Below are positions 18,672 through 27,901 of a stretch of DNA of 64,000 nucleotides, piece after piece (positions within the stretch are counted from its first letter, which is position 1; each line of letters begins with the position of its first letter). The translations under genes and the position numbers were made by a program. Origin of the DNA: Marinobacter fonticola (GTDB taxonomy: Bacteria > Pseudomonadota > Gammaproteobacteria > Pseudomonadales > Oleiphilaceae); assembly GCF_008122265.1 (NCBI RefSeq), contig NZ_CP043042.1, positions 2,046,001 through 2,110,000 of the forward strand. Direction: 5' to 3'. Under the pieces are notes generated by a model. It saw only the letters and a program-made list of their open reading frames with translations, ran no database searches and was not told the DNA's origin.

Positions 18672-19589
18672 TTGATCGAAACGGCCGTTATCTGCCTGAT
18701 CGCTGTATTGCTGGACCATGCGTTGGGCGAACCCCGTCGCTGGCACCCGGTGGTGGGCTTCGGCAATCTCGCAGCCCGTATTGAGCAGAGACTTAACCAC
18801 CCACCGAGGCTGATGGCGAAGGGGATACTCGGGCTCTGCCTACTCACCGTTCCCTTCCTGACAATTGCGTGGTTGGCTATCCAGGGATTGCCCGATGTCT
18901 TGGTGTGGTTAGCGGAAGCGATCGTGCTTTGGTCGGCGATTTCTTTACGCGGGCTGGCCGAACATGGACGGGCTGTTGCGTCGCCCCTGGCCTCGGCTGA
19001 CCTGGACGGCGCGCGGGAGGCTGTTGGCAGGATTGTCAGCCGGAACCCTTCAACGCTTTCCGATACCGAGGTCGCCACCGCCGCGACGGAATCCATGCTG
19101 GAAAATGGGGCCGATGCGGTTTTCGCAAGCCTGTTTTGGTTTGTTGTCGCCGGTCTTCCCGGCGTGCTATTGCATCGTATGGTTAATACGCTGGATGCCA
19201 TGTGGGGCTATCGCAACGCGCGTTTCCTGTACTTTGGCCGCTTCGCCGCCCGGCTGGACGATGTTATGGGGTGGATTCCGGCCAGACTGACTGCCGCCAC
19301 CTATGCGCTGGCGGGAAAGACAGCGTTGGCCTGGCGGTGCTGGCAAGCCCAGGGCCACCAATGGGAGAGTCCCAATGCCGGTCCCGTGATGGCGGCGGGT
19401 GCCGGTGCTCTGGGCGTTACTCTGGGTGGCCCGGCACCGTACAGCGAAGGCATGCGCCAACGGCCCGTGCTTGGCGAAGGGCCAGTAGCGACGCCGGTTT
19501 CGATTAACGCCGCGATCAAGCTGGTCTACAAGGGTGTTAGCTTGTGGTTGCTACTGCTTTTCATCATGGCTTTGCTTAGTGTGCTTTAG
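18672..19589 (+). CDS. cbiB: Adenosylcobinamide-phosphate synthase
   Basis: 305 residues, membrane protein (CobD in P. denitrificans). It condenses adenosylcobyric acid with (R)-1-amino-2-propanol phosphate. The signature HALGEPRRWHPVVGFG lies near the start, then STLSDTEVATAATESMLENGADAVFASLFWF, and the C-terminal AINAAIKLVYKGVSLW region fits. The start is not an ATG: a TTG at 18672 preceded by GAGGTGG at 7-nt spacing is favoured over a TTG at 18639, which has no ribosome-binding site. It begins the + strand run cbiB-cobD-cobQ-bluB. Confidence 0.92.
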   Translation: MIETAVICLIAVLLDHALGEPRRWHPVVGFGNLAARIEQRLNHPPRLMAKGILGLCLLTVPFLTIAWLAIQGLPDVLVWLAEAIVLWSAISLRGLAEHGRAVASPLASADLDGAREAVGRIVSRNPSTLSDTEVATAATESMLENGADAVFASLFWFVVAGLPGVLLHRMVNTLDAMWGYRNARFLYFGRFAARLDDVMGWIPARLTAATYALAGKTALAWRCWQAQGHQWESPNAGPVMAAGAGALGVTLGGPAPYSEGMRQRPVLGEGPVATPVSINAAIKLVYKGVSLWLLLLFIMALLSVL

Positions 19590-19597
19590 GAGATGCA

Positions 19598-20635
19598 ATG
19601 GATTCCGGTCAACCTCTACACCACGGTGGACGGTTAGGCGAAGCAGCCCGGCAATGGGACATTCCGCGTGAGAAATGGCTCGATCTATCCACCGGGATCA
19701 ACCCGGTAGGTTGGCCGGTCCCGACGATTCCCGATTCCATCTGGCAACGCTTGCCGGAAGACGACGACGGCCTCGTTGACACCGTACGGGCATGGTGCGA
19801 CACCCCGCCCACAGCCGGATGTTTACCCGTCGCGGGGAGCCAGGCCGCCATACAAACCTTGCCACGGTTGCGAAAGCCTTGCCGGGTTGGGGTACCGTAT
19901 CCAGCTTACGAAGAACATGCGCGTTGCTGGTCGCAGGCCGGCCATACCGTAGTTTCCATTGACCCGTTAACGGCAAGCGAGGAAGAGGACTGGCTGGAAG
20001 GGTTGGATGTGTTGGTTTGGATCAACCCCAATAATCCCACCGGTCGCCAGTGGGCACGCTCGCAACTACTGGGCTGGCACGAGCGGCTGCAGGCCCGGGG
20101 AGGGTGGCTCGTGGTCGACGAGGCTTTTCTGTTGCCCGATGATCGCGATGATAGCTTGACGCCGGTAAGTGATCGTCCTGGCTTGCTGGTCCTCAAATCC
20201 CTGGGCAAATTCTTTGGACTCGCCGGTGTCCGCGCCGGAGCGGTGCTGGGCGATAGCACTGTTACGACACGGCTTGCGGTTGAGCTTGGCCCCTGGTCTA
20301 TCAGCCATCCTGCACGGTTCCTGATGAAGCAGGCCCTGGCAGATACCGCTTGGCAGACGAAGACTTGCGCGCGACTCCGTCGCGATGCGGCACGCCTCGA
20401 CGCGCTCCTCCAAGCATTCGGAACGTCCGTCTCAGGAACGGCCTTGTTCCGTTACGTGGCTTTCGACGGCGCACATGCGGTGGCCGACCATCTGGCGCAG
20501 CAGGGTATTCTGGTTCGTCGGTTTTCCAATCCCGCTGCGTTACGCTTTGGTCTACCCGGCGACGAACCACAATGGCTGCGGTTGGAAGCCGCTTTGGCCC
20601 ATGTTCCATGCCCACAAACGTCCTCATCACGCTAA
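19598..20635 (+). CDS. cobD: L-threonine-O-3-phosphate decarboxylase (PLP-dependent)
   Basis: 345 residues of the class I/II aminotransferase fold (CobC in P. denitrificans naming). It makes aminopropanol phosphate for CbiB. The family start LHHGGRLGEAARQWDIP and LDLSTGINPVGWP are present, as are WINPNNPTGRQW, VVDEAF and the PLP lysine in VLKSLGKFFGLAGVRAG. It lies 8 bp after cbiB with an AGGAG ribosome-binding site. Length is normal. Confidence 0.93.
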   Translation: MDSGQPLHHGGRLGEAARQWDIPREKWLDLSTGINPVGWPVPTIPDSIWQRLPEDDDGLVDTVRAWCDTPPTAGCLPVAGSQAAIQTLPRLRKPCRVGVPYPAYEEHARCWSQAGHTVVSIDPLTASEEEDWLEGLDVLVWINPNNPTGRQWARSQLLGWHERLQARGGWLVVDEAFLLPDDRDDSLTPVSDRPGLLVLKSLGKFFGLAGVRAGAVLGDSTVTTRLAVELGPWSISHPARFLMKQALADTAWQTKTCARLRRDAARLDALLQAFGTSVSGTALFRYVAFDGAHAVADHLAQQGILVRRFSNPAALRFGLPGDEPQWLRLEAALAHVPCPQTSSSR

Positions 20636-20650
20636 AGAAAGATACGCCAC

Positions 20651-22135
20651 ATGACCACATTGATGATCCAGGGCACTACGTCCGATGCCGGTAAAAGCAC
20701 CGTGGTGGCGGCCTTATGCCGCTGGCTGGCGCGCCAGGGTGTCTCGGTGGCGCCGTTCAAACCGCAGAATATGGCCCTGAACAGCGCCGTTACCGTTGAT
20801 GGCGGCGAGATAGGGCGGTCCACGGCTTTGCAGGCGCTGGCCTGTGGTCTGGAACCCCACAGCGATATGAATCCTGTCTTGCTCAAACCCCAGAGTGACC
20901 GAGGCGCGCAGGTGATTCTTTGTGGCCGCGTTCACGGCAATATGGATGCGCTGGATTACCACGCCTTCAAAGCCGAAGCATCGAAATCGGTGATGGCCGC
21001 GTGGCAGTCACTGAGCCAACGCTATGACGTGATCATCGCCGAAGGCGCCGGGAGCCCGGCGGAAATCAACCTTCGCGCCAATGACATCGCCAATATGGGC
21101 TTTGCCGAAGCAGCCGATTGCCCGGTGTTGCTGGTGGGCGATATTGATCGCGGCGGTGTCTTCGCTCAGTTGGTGGGCACGCTGGAGCTGGTGTCGCCCA
21201 GCGAGCGCGACCGCATTGCAGGGTTTGTGATCAACCGGTTTCGCGGAGATCCGGCGCTACTGGAATCCGGGCTGCGCTGGCTGGAAGATCGAACGCATAA
21301 GCCCGTCGTCGGCGTGATGTCCTACCTCCAGGGGCTCTTGCTTGATGCCGAGGACAGTGTGGGTTTGACCGGGGTCAATGGCAAAGGGGGTCTCCGGATC
21401 GTCGTGCCATGCCTGCCGCGCATCAGCAACCACAACGACTTTGATCCTTTGCGGCTGCATCCAAATGTGGAGCTTTTGTTCGTTGCCGTAGGGCGTGACA
21501 TTCCACCTGCGGACGTGATTATCCTGCCGGGCAGCAAGAACACGCGGCACGACCTGGAATGGCTCAAAGCCCAAGGCTGGCCTGCCGCGATTCAGCGCCA
21601 TCTTCGATACGGCGGTCATGTTTTCGGTATTTGCGGCGGTTTCCAGATGCTGGGGGATACGGTCGCGGACCCGGACGGCCTGGAAAGCGCCCCGGGGGCG
21701 ACGAAAGGATTGGCGCTGCTGTCGATGACAACCCGGATGGTCGCGGGCAAGCAGCTACGGAATGTGCAAGGGATGCTTCATTTGGATAATCGTGGCGTTG
21801 AAATGACCGGTTACGAAATGCACAACGGCGTTACCACCGGTTCCGCACTCCAGCGGCCGCTGATCGACCTGAATGGACGGGCCGATGGCGCGATCAGCGA
21901 AGATGGGCAGGTGATGGGCACCTACGTCCATGGGATTTTCGACCGGCCCGACGCGTGCAGCGCGCTGTTGACCGCCTGGGGCTTGAAAAACGCCGAATCG
22001 GTTGCGGTCGATTACCCGCAACACCGGCAAACCCAGCTGGATCGACTGGCCGACCATATCGAGCAAACACTGGATACAGCTTGGCTCCGTCGCGTACTGG
22101 GTCTGGAGGATAGGGTGGGTAGGACGAACACATGA
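20651..22135 (+). CDS. cobQ: Cobyric acid synthase (glutamine-hydrolysing)
   Basis: 494 residues (CbiP). The N-terminal ATPase domain has [20 protein letters not shown] and the conserved [15 protein letters not shown]. The C-terminal class-I-like glutaminase domain has the nucleophile Cys in [13 protein letters not shown] and the downstream His in [13 protein letters not shown]. It amidates four side chains of adenosylcobyrinic acid diamide. bluB starts inside its stop region, so the two are coupled. Confidence 0.96.
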   Translation: MTTLMIQGTTSDAGKSTVVAALCRWLARQGVSVAPFKPQNMALNSAVTVDGGEIGRSTALQALACGLEPHSDMNPVLLKPQSDRGAQVILCGRVHGNMDALDYHAFKAEASKSVMAAWQSLSQRYDVIIAEGAGSPAEINLRANDIANMGFAEAADCPVLLVGDIDRGGVFAQLVGTLELVSPSERDRIAGFVINRFRGDPALLESGLRWLEDRTHKPVVGVMSYLQGLLLDAEDSVGLTGVNGKGGLRIVVPCLPRISNHNDFDPLRLHPNVELLFVAVGRDIPPADVIILPGSKNTRHDLEWLKAQGWPAAIQRHLRYGGHVFGICGGFQMLGDTVADPDGLESAPGATKGLALLSMTTRMVAGKQLRNVQGMLHLDNRGVEMTGYEMHNGVTTGSALQRPLIDLNGRADGAISEDGQVMGTYVHGIFDRPDACSALLTAWGLKNAESVAVDYPQHRQTQLDRLADHIEQTLDTAWLRRVLGLEDRVGRTNT

Positions 22136-22833
22136 GCAACGACAATCGGAATGCGTTCACCGAGCAGGAGAAACAAGGCCTGTATCGAGCCATCCACGAG
22201 CGCCGGGACGTCCGCTCCCAGTTCCTGCCGGATCCGATTCCGGCGGAGGTTCTGGCCCGGCTTCTGGAGGCCGCTCACCACGCGCCATCGGTGGGTTTCA
22301 TGCAGCCCTGGGACTTCCTGGTGATCGACAGCGTGGAGGTGCGGCGCAGGGTACTCGGGATCTTCGAGCGGGAAAACGAACGGGCAGCGCAGAACTACCC
22401 GGGAGAGCGCGGTGAAACCTACCGTAGCCTCAAGCTTCAGGGCATCGTTGAAAGCCCCATGAACCTCTGTATCACCTGCGACCGAAGCCGTGGCGGTCCG
22501 AATGTGCTTGGGCGCAACACCATCGTGGAAACGGACCTGTTCAGCACGTGCCTGGCGGTGCAGAACCTGTGGCTTGCGGCCCGGGCGGAGGGCATCGGTG
22601 TGGGCTGGGTGAGCATTCTCGATCAACACGAACTGGCGCAGGTTCTGGAGCTTCCGCAAGACGTGTACCCGTTAGCCTACCTGTGTATGGGATACGTCAG
22701 CGAGTTCCTCGCCCAGCCAGAACTGCAGGCCAAAGGCTGGCGGAGCCGGCTACCTTTGAGCGAGCTGGTTCATCGCAATGTCTGGGGCAAGGCCCTGGAG
22801 CCGGGCGACGGCTTGGCGCCCTTGATCAAATAA
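22132..22833 (+). CDS. bluB: 5,6-dimethylbenzimidazole synthase
   Basis: 233 residues of the nitroreductase-like flavin fold. It cannibalises reduced FMN with O2 to make the lower ligand of cobalamin. [36 protein letters not shown] and [19 protein letters not shown] are typical BluB stretches that distinguish it from ordinary nitroreductases. The ATG overlaps the cobQ stop by 4 bp. It is the last gene before the riboswitch-controlled unit; no terminator is visible between them. Confidence 0.94.
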   Translation: MSNDNRNAFTEQEKQGLYRAIHERRDVRSQFLPDPIPAEVLARLLEAAHHAPSVGFMQPWDFLVIDSVEVRRRVLGIFERENERAAQNYPGERGETYRSLKLQGIVESPMNLCITCDRSRGGPNVLGRNTIVETDLFSTCLAVQNLWLAARAEGIGVGWVSILDQHELAQVLELPQDVYPLAYLCMGYVSEFLAQPELQAKGWRSRLPLSELVHRNVWGKALEPGDGLAPLIK

Positions 22834-22844
22834 CATCGACAGCG

Positions 22845-22873
22845 TTGCTACCCTTCAATCAATGGATTAGGAT
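22845..22873 (+). promoter_or_regulatory. Sigma-70 promoter for the riboswitch-controlled B12 operon
   Basis: TTGCTA (22845-22850), 17-nt spacer, TAGGAT (22868-22873). Each hexamer matches 4 of 6 consensus bases. Transcription would begin near 22880, just before the riboswitch core. Confidence 0.5.
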
Positions 22874-22888
22874 GGCTTCGTTACGGAC

Positions 22889-23069
22889 AGGTGCCCCTGA
22901 AGTCCAGGGGATAATCGGGAAGTATGGTGTGGCCTTAAGGCCGATTCCATCGCTGCCCCCGCATCGGTAATAAAGGCGTAGTCTGCGGATACCACTGGCG
23001 CAAGCCGGGAAGGTGTAGACGATGATTCAGCCCAGCGCTGAATCCCCTTTGAGCCCGAAGACCGGCCTG
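22889..23069 (+). promoter_or_regulatory. Cobalamin riboswitch
   Basis: The conserved elements occur in the right order: AGGTGCC at the 5' end, ATAATCGGGAAG with a following GGTG, GCTGCCCCCGCATCGGTAA, then ACCACTGG, CCGGGAAGG and the closing B12-box-like GAGCCCGAAGACCGGCCTG. Size (about 180 nt) and order match the adenosylcobalamin riboswitch class. It precedes cbtB-cbtA and the rest of the cob operon. A hairpin at 23091-23107 abuts the cbtB ribosome-binding site, suggesting translational control. Confidence 0.93.
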
Positions 23070-23090
23070 TTATTTCGTTCAATCCGATAA

Positions 23091-23112
23091 CGGTGCGGCG
23101 GGCACCGAGGAG
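23091..23112 (+). promoter_or_regulatory. Hairpin abutting the cbtB Shine-Dalgarno (riboswitch expression platform)
   Basis: CGGTGC (23091-23096) pairs with GCACCG (23102-23107); the last G is the first base of the ribosome-binding site GAGGAG (23107-23112), 6 nt before the cbtB ATG. There is no U-run, so the platform most likely controls translation initiation rather than termination. Confidence 0.55.
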
Positions 23113-23118
23113 CAAAAC

Positions 23119-23310
23119 ATGTCTGTCATCAGTTCTCCCTCAAGCGAGCGGGCTTCCGTCTCGTCCTCCAAAGTTTCTTCCCTGGCCCCGCACGGCGCAG
23201 TGCTGCTATTCGGCGTTGTGATCCTGTTTGCAGTGGGCTTTTTGCCGATGAACGTGGCCCACAATGCGGCTCACGATACCCGGCATGGCTTCGTGTTTCC
23301 CTGCCACTAA
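23119..23310 (+). CDS. cbtB: CbtB-type cobalt transporter subunit
   Basis: 63 residues with one membrane helix (GAVLLFGVVILFAVGFLP) and a His-rich C-terminal motif (VAHNAAHDTRHGFVFPCH) that is the CbtB signature. CbtA and CbtB are predicted cobalt uptake proteins found under B12 riboswitches in many proteobacteria. The role is assigned by genomic association, not direct biochemistry. It is the first gene behind the riboswitch. A 93-bp gap separates it from cbtA. Confidence 0.93.
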   Translation: MSVISSPSSERASVSSSKVSSLAPHGAVLLFGVVILFAVGFLPMNVAHNAAHDTRHGFVFPCH

Positions 23311-23403
23311 AGTATTGATCGACTGACCATCGGGCCATGGCGCGTGTTGAATGCGCAATGGCGGTTGTCGCGGTTCCAATACACCGTATTCGGAGGGAAA
23401 CCA

Positions 23404-24231
23404 ATGTTCCGTTCCTTGATTCTCAGTGCCTGTTTAATTGGCGTTGCCCTGGGTCTGATCGTCACCGCCGTTCAGGCAGTCGGCGTTACCCCCATCCTGC
23501 TCGATGCAGAACAGTATGAGGTCGTCGAAGCATCTGCGCCCGACGCCGGCACTCATGGCGAGCAACCTGATCATCACCAGGCTGACTACCAGCATCACAG
23601 CCACCAGCATGACGACCATCAGCGCCACGAGAGCGCCACCGGTCACCACCATGGTGGCGACGATTGGGCACCCGCCGACGGCGCCGAACGCACCTTCTAC
23701 ACGGCGCTATCCAATATATTCGCCGGCATAGGCTTTGCGGCCGTAATGCTGGTGGTTATGGCGCAATTGCGCGAGCGGGGCAAGCTGGCCCTGACGCCCA
23801 CGCGCGGTCTTTTGCTTGGGGGCCTTGGCTACCTGGCCGTCTTCGTGGCGCCATCGATCGGCCTGCCGCCGGAAATACCGGGAACCGCCGCCGCGCCGCT
23901 CGAAGCGCGTCAGCTTTGGTGGGCGTTTACGGTATCAATGGTGTTGGCCGGGTTTGCCCTGCTGTTCCTGGCGCGGGGTTGGATAAAGCTGGTAGGCGTG
24001 CCATGCCTCGTACTGCCTTATCTGGTGGTGCCCGCACACCCGGACGGTCCATTGTTCTCTCATCCGGACCCGGAAGCCGTTGCCGCGTTAAACGAGCTGC
24101 ACCATGAATTCATCTGGGCATCCGGCATGACCAATTTGGTGTTCTGGCTAATGGCGGGTCTATTCTGCGTGCTGGCGTTGAAGCGCCTCTACGATGCATC
24201 TCCGGAGCAACGTGATGAAGTTGCAGCCTGA
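23404..24231 (+). CDS. cbtA: CbtA-type cobalt transporter with His-rich loop
   Basis: 275 residues from the ATG at 23404, which is preceded by GGAGGG with 7-nt spacing; upstream in-frame codons lack a signal. About five or more membrane helices are predicted. After the first helix a hydrophilic loop (residues about 50-90) contains 12 histidines between residues 51 and 83 plus several acidic residues, an obvious metal-binding segment. The later region AVFVAPSIGLPPEIPGTAA is typical of CbtA. It overlaps the next gene by 17 bp. Confidence 0.93.
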   Translation: MFRSLILSACLIGVALGLIVTAVQAVGVTPILLDAEQYEVVEASAPDAGTHGEQPDHHQADYQHHSHQHDDHQRHESATGHHHGGDDWAPADGAERTFYTALSNIFAGIGFAAVMLVVMAQLRERGKLALTPTRGLLLGGLGYLAVFVAPSIGLPPEIPGTAAAPLEARQLWWAFTVSMVLAGFALLFLARGWIKLVGVPCLVLPYLVVPAHPDGPLFSHPDPEAVAALNELHHEFIWASGMTNLVFWLMAGLFCVLALKRLYDASPEQRDEVAA

Positions 24232-25927
24232 GTTTCCGTTTGCAGCCATTGTCGGGCTCGAATCGCTCAAGACAGCGCTGGTGCTGAACGCCATCAATCC
24301 GCGTATCGGCGGCGTCCTGATTTCCGGCCCGCGCGGCAGCGCCAAATCAACGCTGGCGCGGGGACTGGCCGACGTCCTCCCGGCTAGCAGTCAGGGTCAA
24401 CGTCCACCCTTCGTCAATATGCCTCTGGGAACGAGTGAAGACAGGCTCGTGGGGAGCCTGAACCTGCAGCAGGTGCTGTCTGAACAGGAAGCCGTTTTCC
24501 AACCGGGATTGCTGGCCAACGCCGATGGTGGCGTGCTCTATGTCGACGAAGTCAACCTGTTGCCGGACAGCCTGGTGGACTTGCTGCTCGATGCCGCCGC
24601 CCGCGGGGTCAACGTGGTGGAGCGGGACGGGCTGAGCCATACCCACCCAGCCCGTTTCAGCTTGATTGGCACCATGAACCCGGACGAAGGCGAATTGCGC
24701 CCCCAGTTATTGGACCGTTTCGGCCTTTGTGTCGAGTTGGGTAAAACCATGCCGGCGTCCGAGCGCATCGCAGTGGTTCAGCAACGTGAGGCGTTTGAGC
24801 GGGATCCTCAGGGCTTCTGCGCCGACTACGACGAACGGCAGCGGGCGCTGACCGACCAAATCAGCGTCGCCGAAGCAGCGCTTTCGACGATATCGACCGC
24901 CCCATGGGTCTACGAGCATATTGCAACCGGGTGTGCGGCAGCCCAGGTTGAAGGCCTGCGGGCAGACGTGACCTGGCACCGTGCCGCTCAAGCCCATGCT
25001 GCCTGGCGGCAAGCGACAACCGTTGAGTTGGAAGACCTGGATGCCGTCGGGGAATGGGTGCTCGCTCATCGCCGGATGACACCTCCAGAACCACCGCAGA
25101 ATTCGTCTCCGCCTGGAACTACGCCGCCGTCGGGAAACAGGAACCCGTCGGCCGAGGCCGGTGGCACGGGCTCAAGCGAATCCGCTCAAGGGCAGTGGGG
25201 TGCCATGCCACCGGCCAGCGAACGCAGCCAGCCGGTTGTGATGCCGTCAACGCCCGCTTTACAGCGTAATCCGGGGGAAGAGGCCGCTCAGGGCCGGACG
25301 CAGAGCCGTCGCAAAGGGCGCCAGTCCGGACGTCGCAGCCTTTGTGGCCTGTCCAGCAAGCCCGACTGGTTCGCCACGCTGGTTGCCAACCACGGGCGCT
25401 GGCCATGGCAGCAGCTAAAATTCCAGAAGGCGCGTGCGGGCCAGCCGATGCTGCATCTGGTATTGCTGGATACGTCAGGGTCGACCCTGGGTCGTCAGCT
25501 GTTCGGGCGTGCAAAAGGGCTGGTCCAGAATCTGGCGCGAAGGGCCTACGGTAGCCGCGACCAGATGGCGGTCATGGGATTCGGTAACGACCGCGTAACC
25601 AACATTCTGCCGCGTCGACGCGCGCCCAAGGACATGTTGACCCAACTGGATGCACTTCCCGGTGGCGGCGGTACCCCGTTGCGGGACGCGCTCATCAAGG
25701 CCAGTCGCGTCATTCGCCAATGGCAGCGCCGGGAGCCCGGCCTGAAGATCCGCACCTATCTCATCACCGACGGACGCATTCGCCATTCCGTAACCGACGT
25801 ACCGCCTCTGGGAGACTGCATCGTGATCGATGCGGAACAGGGCGCGGTCAAGCGGGGACGCGCGAGCGTCATCGCACAACAGCTGGGCGCGGCCTACCGG
25901 ACGCTACCCGCCATGGAGGCATCGTGA
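24215..25927 (+). CDS. Fused magnesium-chelatase-type ATPase and VWA protein (putative cobaltochelatase partner of CobN)
   Basis: 570 residues. The N-terminal AAA+ half resembles BchI/ChlI with P-loop SGPRGSAKSTLARGLA, Walker B VLYVDEVNLLPDSL, and SLIGTMNPDEGELRPQLLDRF. A Pro/Ser/Gly-rich linker (about 290-380) follows. The C-terminal VWA half resembles ChlD, with MIDAS DTSGS in LVLLDTSGSTLG and GGGGTPLRDAL. Such proteins replace CobS and CobT as ATPase partners of CobN in several lineages (inference from context). The ATG at 24215 has GGAG upstream and lies within cbtA. The GTGA junction couples it to cobO. Confidence 0.88.
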   Translation: MKLQPEFPFAAIVGLESLKTALVLNAINPRIGGVLISGPRGSAKSTLARGLADVLPASSQGQRPPFVNMPLGTSEDRLVGSLNLQQVLSEQEAVFQPGLLANADGGVLYVDEVNLLPDSLVDLLLDAAARGVNVVERDGLSHTHPARFSLIGTMNPDEGELRPQLLDRFGLCVELGKTMPASERIAVVQQREAFERDPQGFCADYDERQRALTDQISVAEAALSTISTAPWVYEHIATGCAAAQVEGLRADVTWHRAAQAHAAWRQATTVELEDLDAVGEWVLAHRRMTPPEPPQNSSPPGTTPPSGNRNPSAEAGGTGSSESAQGQWGAMPPASERSQPVVMPSTPALQRNPGEEAAQGRTQSRRKGRQSGRRSLCGLSSKPDWFATLVANHGRWPWQQLKFQKARAGQPMLHLVLLDTSGSTLGRQLFGRAKGLVQNLARRAYGSRDQMAVMGFGNDRVTNILPRRRAPKDMLTQLDALPGGGGTPLRDALIKASRVIRQWQRREPGLKIRTYLITDGRIRHSVTDVPPLGDCIVIDAEQGAVKRGRASVIAQQLGAAYRTLPAMEAS

Positions 25928-26517
25928 ACGATAGCGCCCATCGAAACCGCATGCAGAAAAAGAAGGACGTGGTCGACGAACGCATCGCGAAAGCGTCCGA
26001 AGAGCGGGGCGTACTGATCCTGCTGAAGGGCAACGGTAAAGGCAAGAGCAGCTCGGCTTTCGGCACGCTCGCCCGTTCACTGGGGCATGGTTACCGTTGT
26101 GCGGTTATCCAGTTCATCAAAGGTCGTCGGGAAACCGGCGAATATCGGTTCTTCCGCGAACACCCGGCGCTGGATTGGCACATCATGGGCCATGGCTTCA
26201 CCTGGGAAACCCAGGACCGGGAGAAAGACATCGAAGCCGCCCAGGCCGCCTGGGCCATAGCGGAAGGCCTGCTCAAGGACCCGCGCTACCAACTGATCGT
26301 GTTCGACGAAATGAGTTACATGCTCAAGTACGGCTATCTGGAACCGGAGCCTATCGTCGAGGCGCTGCAGCAGCGCCCGCATCACCAGAACGTGATCATT
26401 ACCGGCCGCACCATGGCCCAGCCGCTGCAGGCCCTCGCCGATACCATCAGTACCGTGCAGGACGAACGCCATGCCTTCCGCGGTGGCGTTAAGGCCCAGG
26501 CGGGGATCGAGTTCTGA
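25924..26517 (+). CDS. cobO: Corrinoid adenosyltransferase
   Basis: 197 residues, CobA/CobO/BtuR type. It transfers the adenosyl group from ATP to cob(I)yrinic acid a,c-diamide. P-loop is LLKGNGKGKSSSAFG; conserved VIQFIKGRRETGEYRFF and YQLIVFDEMSYMLKYGYL are present. Start is the GTG at 25924, overlapping the previous TGA as GTGA; an ATG at 25951 would cut only a basic leader. Its TGA overlaps the cobB ATG. Confidence 0.93.
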   Translation: MNDSAHRNRMQKKKDVVDERIAKASEERGVLILLKGNGKGKSSSAFGTLARSLGHGYRCAVIQFIKGRRETGEYRFFREHPALDWHIMGHGFTWETQDREKDIEAAQAAWAIAEGLLKDPRYQLIVFDEMSYMLKYGYLEPEPIVEALQQRPHHQNVIITGRTMAQPLQALADTISTVQDERHAFRGGVKAQAGIEF

Positions 26518-27899
26518 TGGAGGGTTCAGCGACCAACCCGAGCACCAACCCAGGCCAAGCCCTTTGTCCGGCGGTGTTTATTGCGGCGCCGGCATCGGGA
26601 CAGGGAAAAACGACCGTTACCGCAGCCCTGGCCCGTCTGTTGCGCAATCAGGGCAAGATCGTGCGGGTGTTCAAGACCGGTCCGGATTATCTGGACCCAT
26701 TGGTTCTGGCCCAGGCTTCCGGCCAGCCGGTGGATCAGCTTGACCTGTGGATGGCTGGCGAAGCCTATTGCCGTCAGCGTCTGTTCGAAGCGGCGAGGGA
26801 CGCGGACCTGATCATCGTCGAAGGCGCCATGGGGCTCTTCGACGGCGAACCGTCCAGCGCCGACCTGGCCGCGCGCTTCAACCTGCCCATGGTGATCGTG
26901 ATGGACGTCAAGGGCATGGCGCAGACGGCTGCCGCACTGGTCACCGGTATGGCCAATTTCCGGGATGACGTCACCATCGCTGGCCTGATTGCCAACGCCT
27001 GCGCCTCCCAGCGCCACCGTGAACTGATTGAATCCGCGCTGCCCGATACTCTGCCGCTGCTGGCAACCCTGCCCAGAGATCCGGAGCTGGCCCTGCCGGA
27101 ACGGCATTTGGGGCTGGTTCAGGCCGATGAAATCCGGGATGAATTAGAAGGGCGTTTCGAAGCCGGGGCACGAGTACTGCAAACCGCTGGCCTGGCCGAG
27201 AAACTGATGCAGTTACCACCGGTGACGTTCCTGGCGCCAGTCAATGAGACGACAAAACCGCCCAGGGCTCTTGATGGCGTCACCATCGGTGTTGCGCGGG
27301 ATGCGGCCTTCAGTTTTATCTATCAGGCCAATCTGGACCTGTTGCAGACGATGGGTGCGGATCTGCGGTTTTTCTCTCCCGTCTACGATAGCGAGCTTCC
27401 CGCGTGTGAAGCCCTCTGGCTGCCCGGCGGCTATCCCGAACTTTACGGGTCTCAATTAGCGGCCAACCACCCGATGAAAGCGGCAATCCAGACATTCTTC
27501 GCAGCGGATAACCCCATACTGGCTGAATGCGGCGGACTGCTGTATTGCCTCGAGACCCTGACGGATTACGACGGCCAGACCCACGAAATGCTGGGGCTGC
27601 TGTCCGGGCAGGGCGCCATGAGAGGCCGGCGCGGCTGCCAGGGTATGCAGACCGCCCATCTGCCCGAAGGTCCCATTCGTGGCCATGCGCATCACCGCTC
27701 GGTCAGCCAGGGCACGCCGGACCCTATCGCCTACGGACAGCGCCAGCGGCATCCCGCGCCGGGCGAGGCTATCTTTCGTGAACGGCGTCTGACGGCGTCC
27801 TATCTCCACCTGTATTTCCCCAATAATCCCGCGGCCGTGGCCAAGCTATTTGTGAAAGAGCCCGCCGGGGCCGAGCGCCAACCGATTCAAGGAGCCTGA
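26517..27899 (+). CDS. cobB: Cobyrinic acid a,c-diamide synthase
   Basis: 460 residues (CbiA/CobB). The N-terminal ATPase has IAAPASGQGKTTVTAALARL. The C-terminal glutaminase has its nucleophile in PILAECGGLLYCLE. Another landmark is EGAMGLFDGEPSSADLA. In the aerobic pathway it amidates hydrogenobyrinic acid at positions a and c before cobalt insertion. The ATG overlaps the cobO stop (TGATG), and cobW starts 2 bp after its end. Confidence 0.95.
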   Translation: MEGSATNPSTNPGQALCPAVFIAAPASGQGKTTVTAALARLLRNQGKIVRVFKTGPDYLDPLVLAQASGQPVDQLDLWMAGEAYCRQRLFEAARDADLIIVEGAMGLFDGEPSSADLAARFNLPMVIVMDVKGMAQTAAALVTGMANFRDDVTIAGLIANACASQRHRELIESALPDTLPLLATLPRDPELALPERHLGLVQADEIRDELEGRFEAGARVLQTAGLAEKLMQLPPVTFLAPVNETTKPPRALDGVTIGVARDAAFSFIYQANLDLLQTMGADLRFFSPVYDSELPACEALWLPGGYPELYGSQLAANHPMKAAIQTFFAADNPILAECGGLLYCLETLTDYDGQTHEMLGLLSGQGAMRGRRGCQGMQTAHLPEGPIRGHAHHRSVSQGTPDPIAYGQRQRHPAPGEAIFRERRLTASYLHLYFPNNPAAVAKLFVKEPAGAERQPIQGA

Positions 27900-27901
27900 C
27901 G

